Source of the DNA: Paulinella micropora
Lineage: Eukaryota > Cercozoa > Imbricatea > Euglyphida
Direction of reading: 5' to 3'
Assembly (NCBI GenBank): GCA_009731375.1
Contig: BJOX01000108.1
Location: 87,080-115,869 of the forward strand
DNA length: 28,790 bases
Shown: piece by piece, positions 28,501 to 28,790 of the stretch
Layout: each line of letters starts with the position of its first letter
Numbering within the stretch: the first letter of the stretch is position 1
Made by a program: the position numbers and the translations under genes
The notes under the pieces: generated by a model
The model's database searches: none
What the model was told of the DNA's origin: nothing
Seen by the model: the letters and a program-made list of their open reading frames with translations, nothing else

Positions 28501-28790
28501 CTCGGTGACGCGAACTCCTGGAACACGCGCGACATCTGCGCGCTGTCTAGCAAAACCACCGGGTCGACGCACACGGCCAGCCCGCCCCACGACGTCAGGC
28601 GCGACTGCGCGAACGAGCGCACGCGCTGGAAGGCGCGCTGCAGATTGTGCGAGTAAAGCTGCGCCAGCGTCAGCACCGCCCGGCTCTGCATGGCGAGCGG
28701 GTCCGACAGGCCCGCGGACGGCTGCCCCTCGGCCACCGACAGCACGGACGGCAGCCCGGCCTCGGCGCGGCTGAGAGCCCGCGCGCCGTC
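25515..28790 (-). CDS. Divergent RNA polymerase second-largest subunit (RPB2/beta family), 5' end outside window
   Basis: An intron-free frame runs from the window edge to TAA 25515-25517 (over 1,090 residues). Numbering from 28745, these RPB2 landmarks appear in order: external domain with HGRVLGSL (about 198) and EEKRLIIHTYAGR (247-259); GMQSQSIG (387-394) for the GKQAMG box; LGLNVPVAYRAWSHNQDDG (to 449), where NQDD matches the metal-contacting E/D-D of GYNQEDS; ADRGLF (457); YGDKITNSSGQK (620-631) with both active-centre lysines; YYMRQDK and VRHQGPMDPLT (anchor/clamp); and C1007-x2-C-x13-C-x4-C zinc-binding cysteines. With the largest subunit it would form a DNA-dependent RNA polymerase catalytic centre. 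The SRHGQKG signature has become NSSGQKC, and about 200 extra residues lie at 690-900. The N-terminal protrusion is outside the window. It ends in EEEEKK. A viral origin is plausible but inferred. Confidence 0.85.
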   Translation of the reverse strand, partial: DGARALSRAEAGLPSVLSVAEGQPSAGLSDPLAMQSRAVLTLAQLYSHNLQRAFQRVRSFAQSRLTSWGGLAVCVDPVVLLDSAQMSRVFQEFASPRDRAGASDAQPLQRVLQHLRGNLAKKYSLARRVCQMVPNGQGMTSDQRFDVSQLSFLDPNETSKSAKSGYDKRLSLFTTVTPELDVAWAAALEDWVTDRCDVATSRLSLGPFVVECHGRVLGSLSAAGAEQMLLALRALKRGAQGDDVADAGGLALRHLGLLLDREEKRLIIHTYAGRLSAPVLHVNSGGVPLPACVRRIWAGWRLRELRLPHNGRSSYLVSNQLPPAAADCLAVWRALRDQGCLVWLSIQESAVQVGCESLSKFAARAPDCNFVDLSPARHLSFSSALTLFHEHVTGPRLVYAVGMQSQSIGQRQPGRLLSSSAKELLRGDRPLLEAPVAASTLGVQPLGLNVPVAYRAWSHNQDDGTVWGQGAADRGLFAFLDSRAYYDRMHLAPVSSQAVPTVAVAATSGWDGVLARTRAALAADSHKLAKARGCRSLEGYLLGKRRDDAWSVPLGRTVLPGDVLLRALSSAEPDGSDESCVRRTVAQTRGVVSQNCLSISDQVWLDTDPAQTPRDCGSAPVYARMVVTRLLPFQYGDKITNSSGQKCTLCVFVPDHALPYLPTGERPAVLLGPSQMFRKTINDCVTTLQTRLIAQYGRQLTHETTGGPASYVWPWNRELLAYTRLYALQQQKCRLWRPDFWWVLEAHCCPMAARLWRSCLEHWLRRASAPTSGPALAALSKVLRLALQAYDVGAVPARGCAQKKDLHFHAGDGSCRDALCVSGLAQWAHAEESWLLAQGRRAKTILGPPAGGARRALELALDGKALGTGWRGLLLPNSAWAPAAERAAAGTASNLEATWDSAQTCAAPSADDTATPGLLQELHLRASARMYSPASMDLDPPANPTLFGFQYYMRQDKTSEVQFKVRHQGPMDPLTHQGTKSARVDGASKFDSMCLNAAVQSGSTALLEQVLQSADSRLDVVCQRCGRLGVDGADGAAVCLTRSCSRAFASGSHPGLVRLPTTFVLLKALQTLDASGLMYKIQTNAEEEEKK

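Noticed and set aside
25489-28590. Several long Arg/Ala/Gly/Pro-rich frames on both strands across the GC-rich region
   Set aside because: High GC removes stop codons in all frames; only the 1,076-codon minus frame carries ordered RNA polymerase motifs.

Overview
This looks like nuclear DNA of a eukaryote, probably a protist or alga, although the lineage cannot be fixed from the sequence. Genes carry GT-AG introns, intergenic DNA is full of mobile-element debris, and about a third of the window is simple-sequence repeat. Seven runs of N, five of them exactly 10 long, sit in or beside such repeats.

Layout. 1-5020 (minus): a decayed Ty1/copia retrotransposon, with gag, protease, integrase and the start of reverse transcriptase recognisable but broken by several frame changes and a stop. 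5041-7010: AT-rich DNA with no supportable gene. 7011-9480: a cluster of short interspersed elements in one orientation, each ending in an (AAC)n tail that appears as (GTT)n on the plus strand. 9520-10285: small tandem duplications. 10436-12825: about 2.3 kb of polypurine repeat.

12913-21398 (plus) is the main cellular coding block. A short two-exon reading frame (12913-15008) ends one base before the ATG of a three-exon coiled-coil/Ser-rich protein gene (15010-16925); a one-base slip may have split a single gene. A Sel1-repeat protein gene follows (about 19023-21398); two exons are phase-matched and a tiny first exon is tentative. Most introns are swollen by microsatellites. Between these genes lie ACAT repeats, a fragment encoding a Lys/Glu/Tyr-rich peptide, and a 381-bp fold-back element.

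21399-25514 holds repeats only: a possible LTR, a second fold-back element, a 180-bp direct-repeat pair, and a near-perfect 64-bp-arm hairpin flanked by diverged direct repeats.

25515-28790 (minus) is very GC-rich and intron-free, unlike the rest. It encodes a highly divergent second-largest subunit of a multisubunit RNA polymerase (RPB2 family), open at the window edge. It keeps the NQDD, GDK and GQK motifs of the active centre and a C-terminal zinc-binding region, but has roughly 200 extra residues before the anchor/clamp. This is the most interesting object here and may come from an integrated large DNA virus; its origin is not proven by the sequence.
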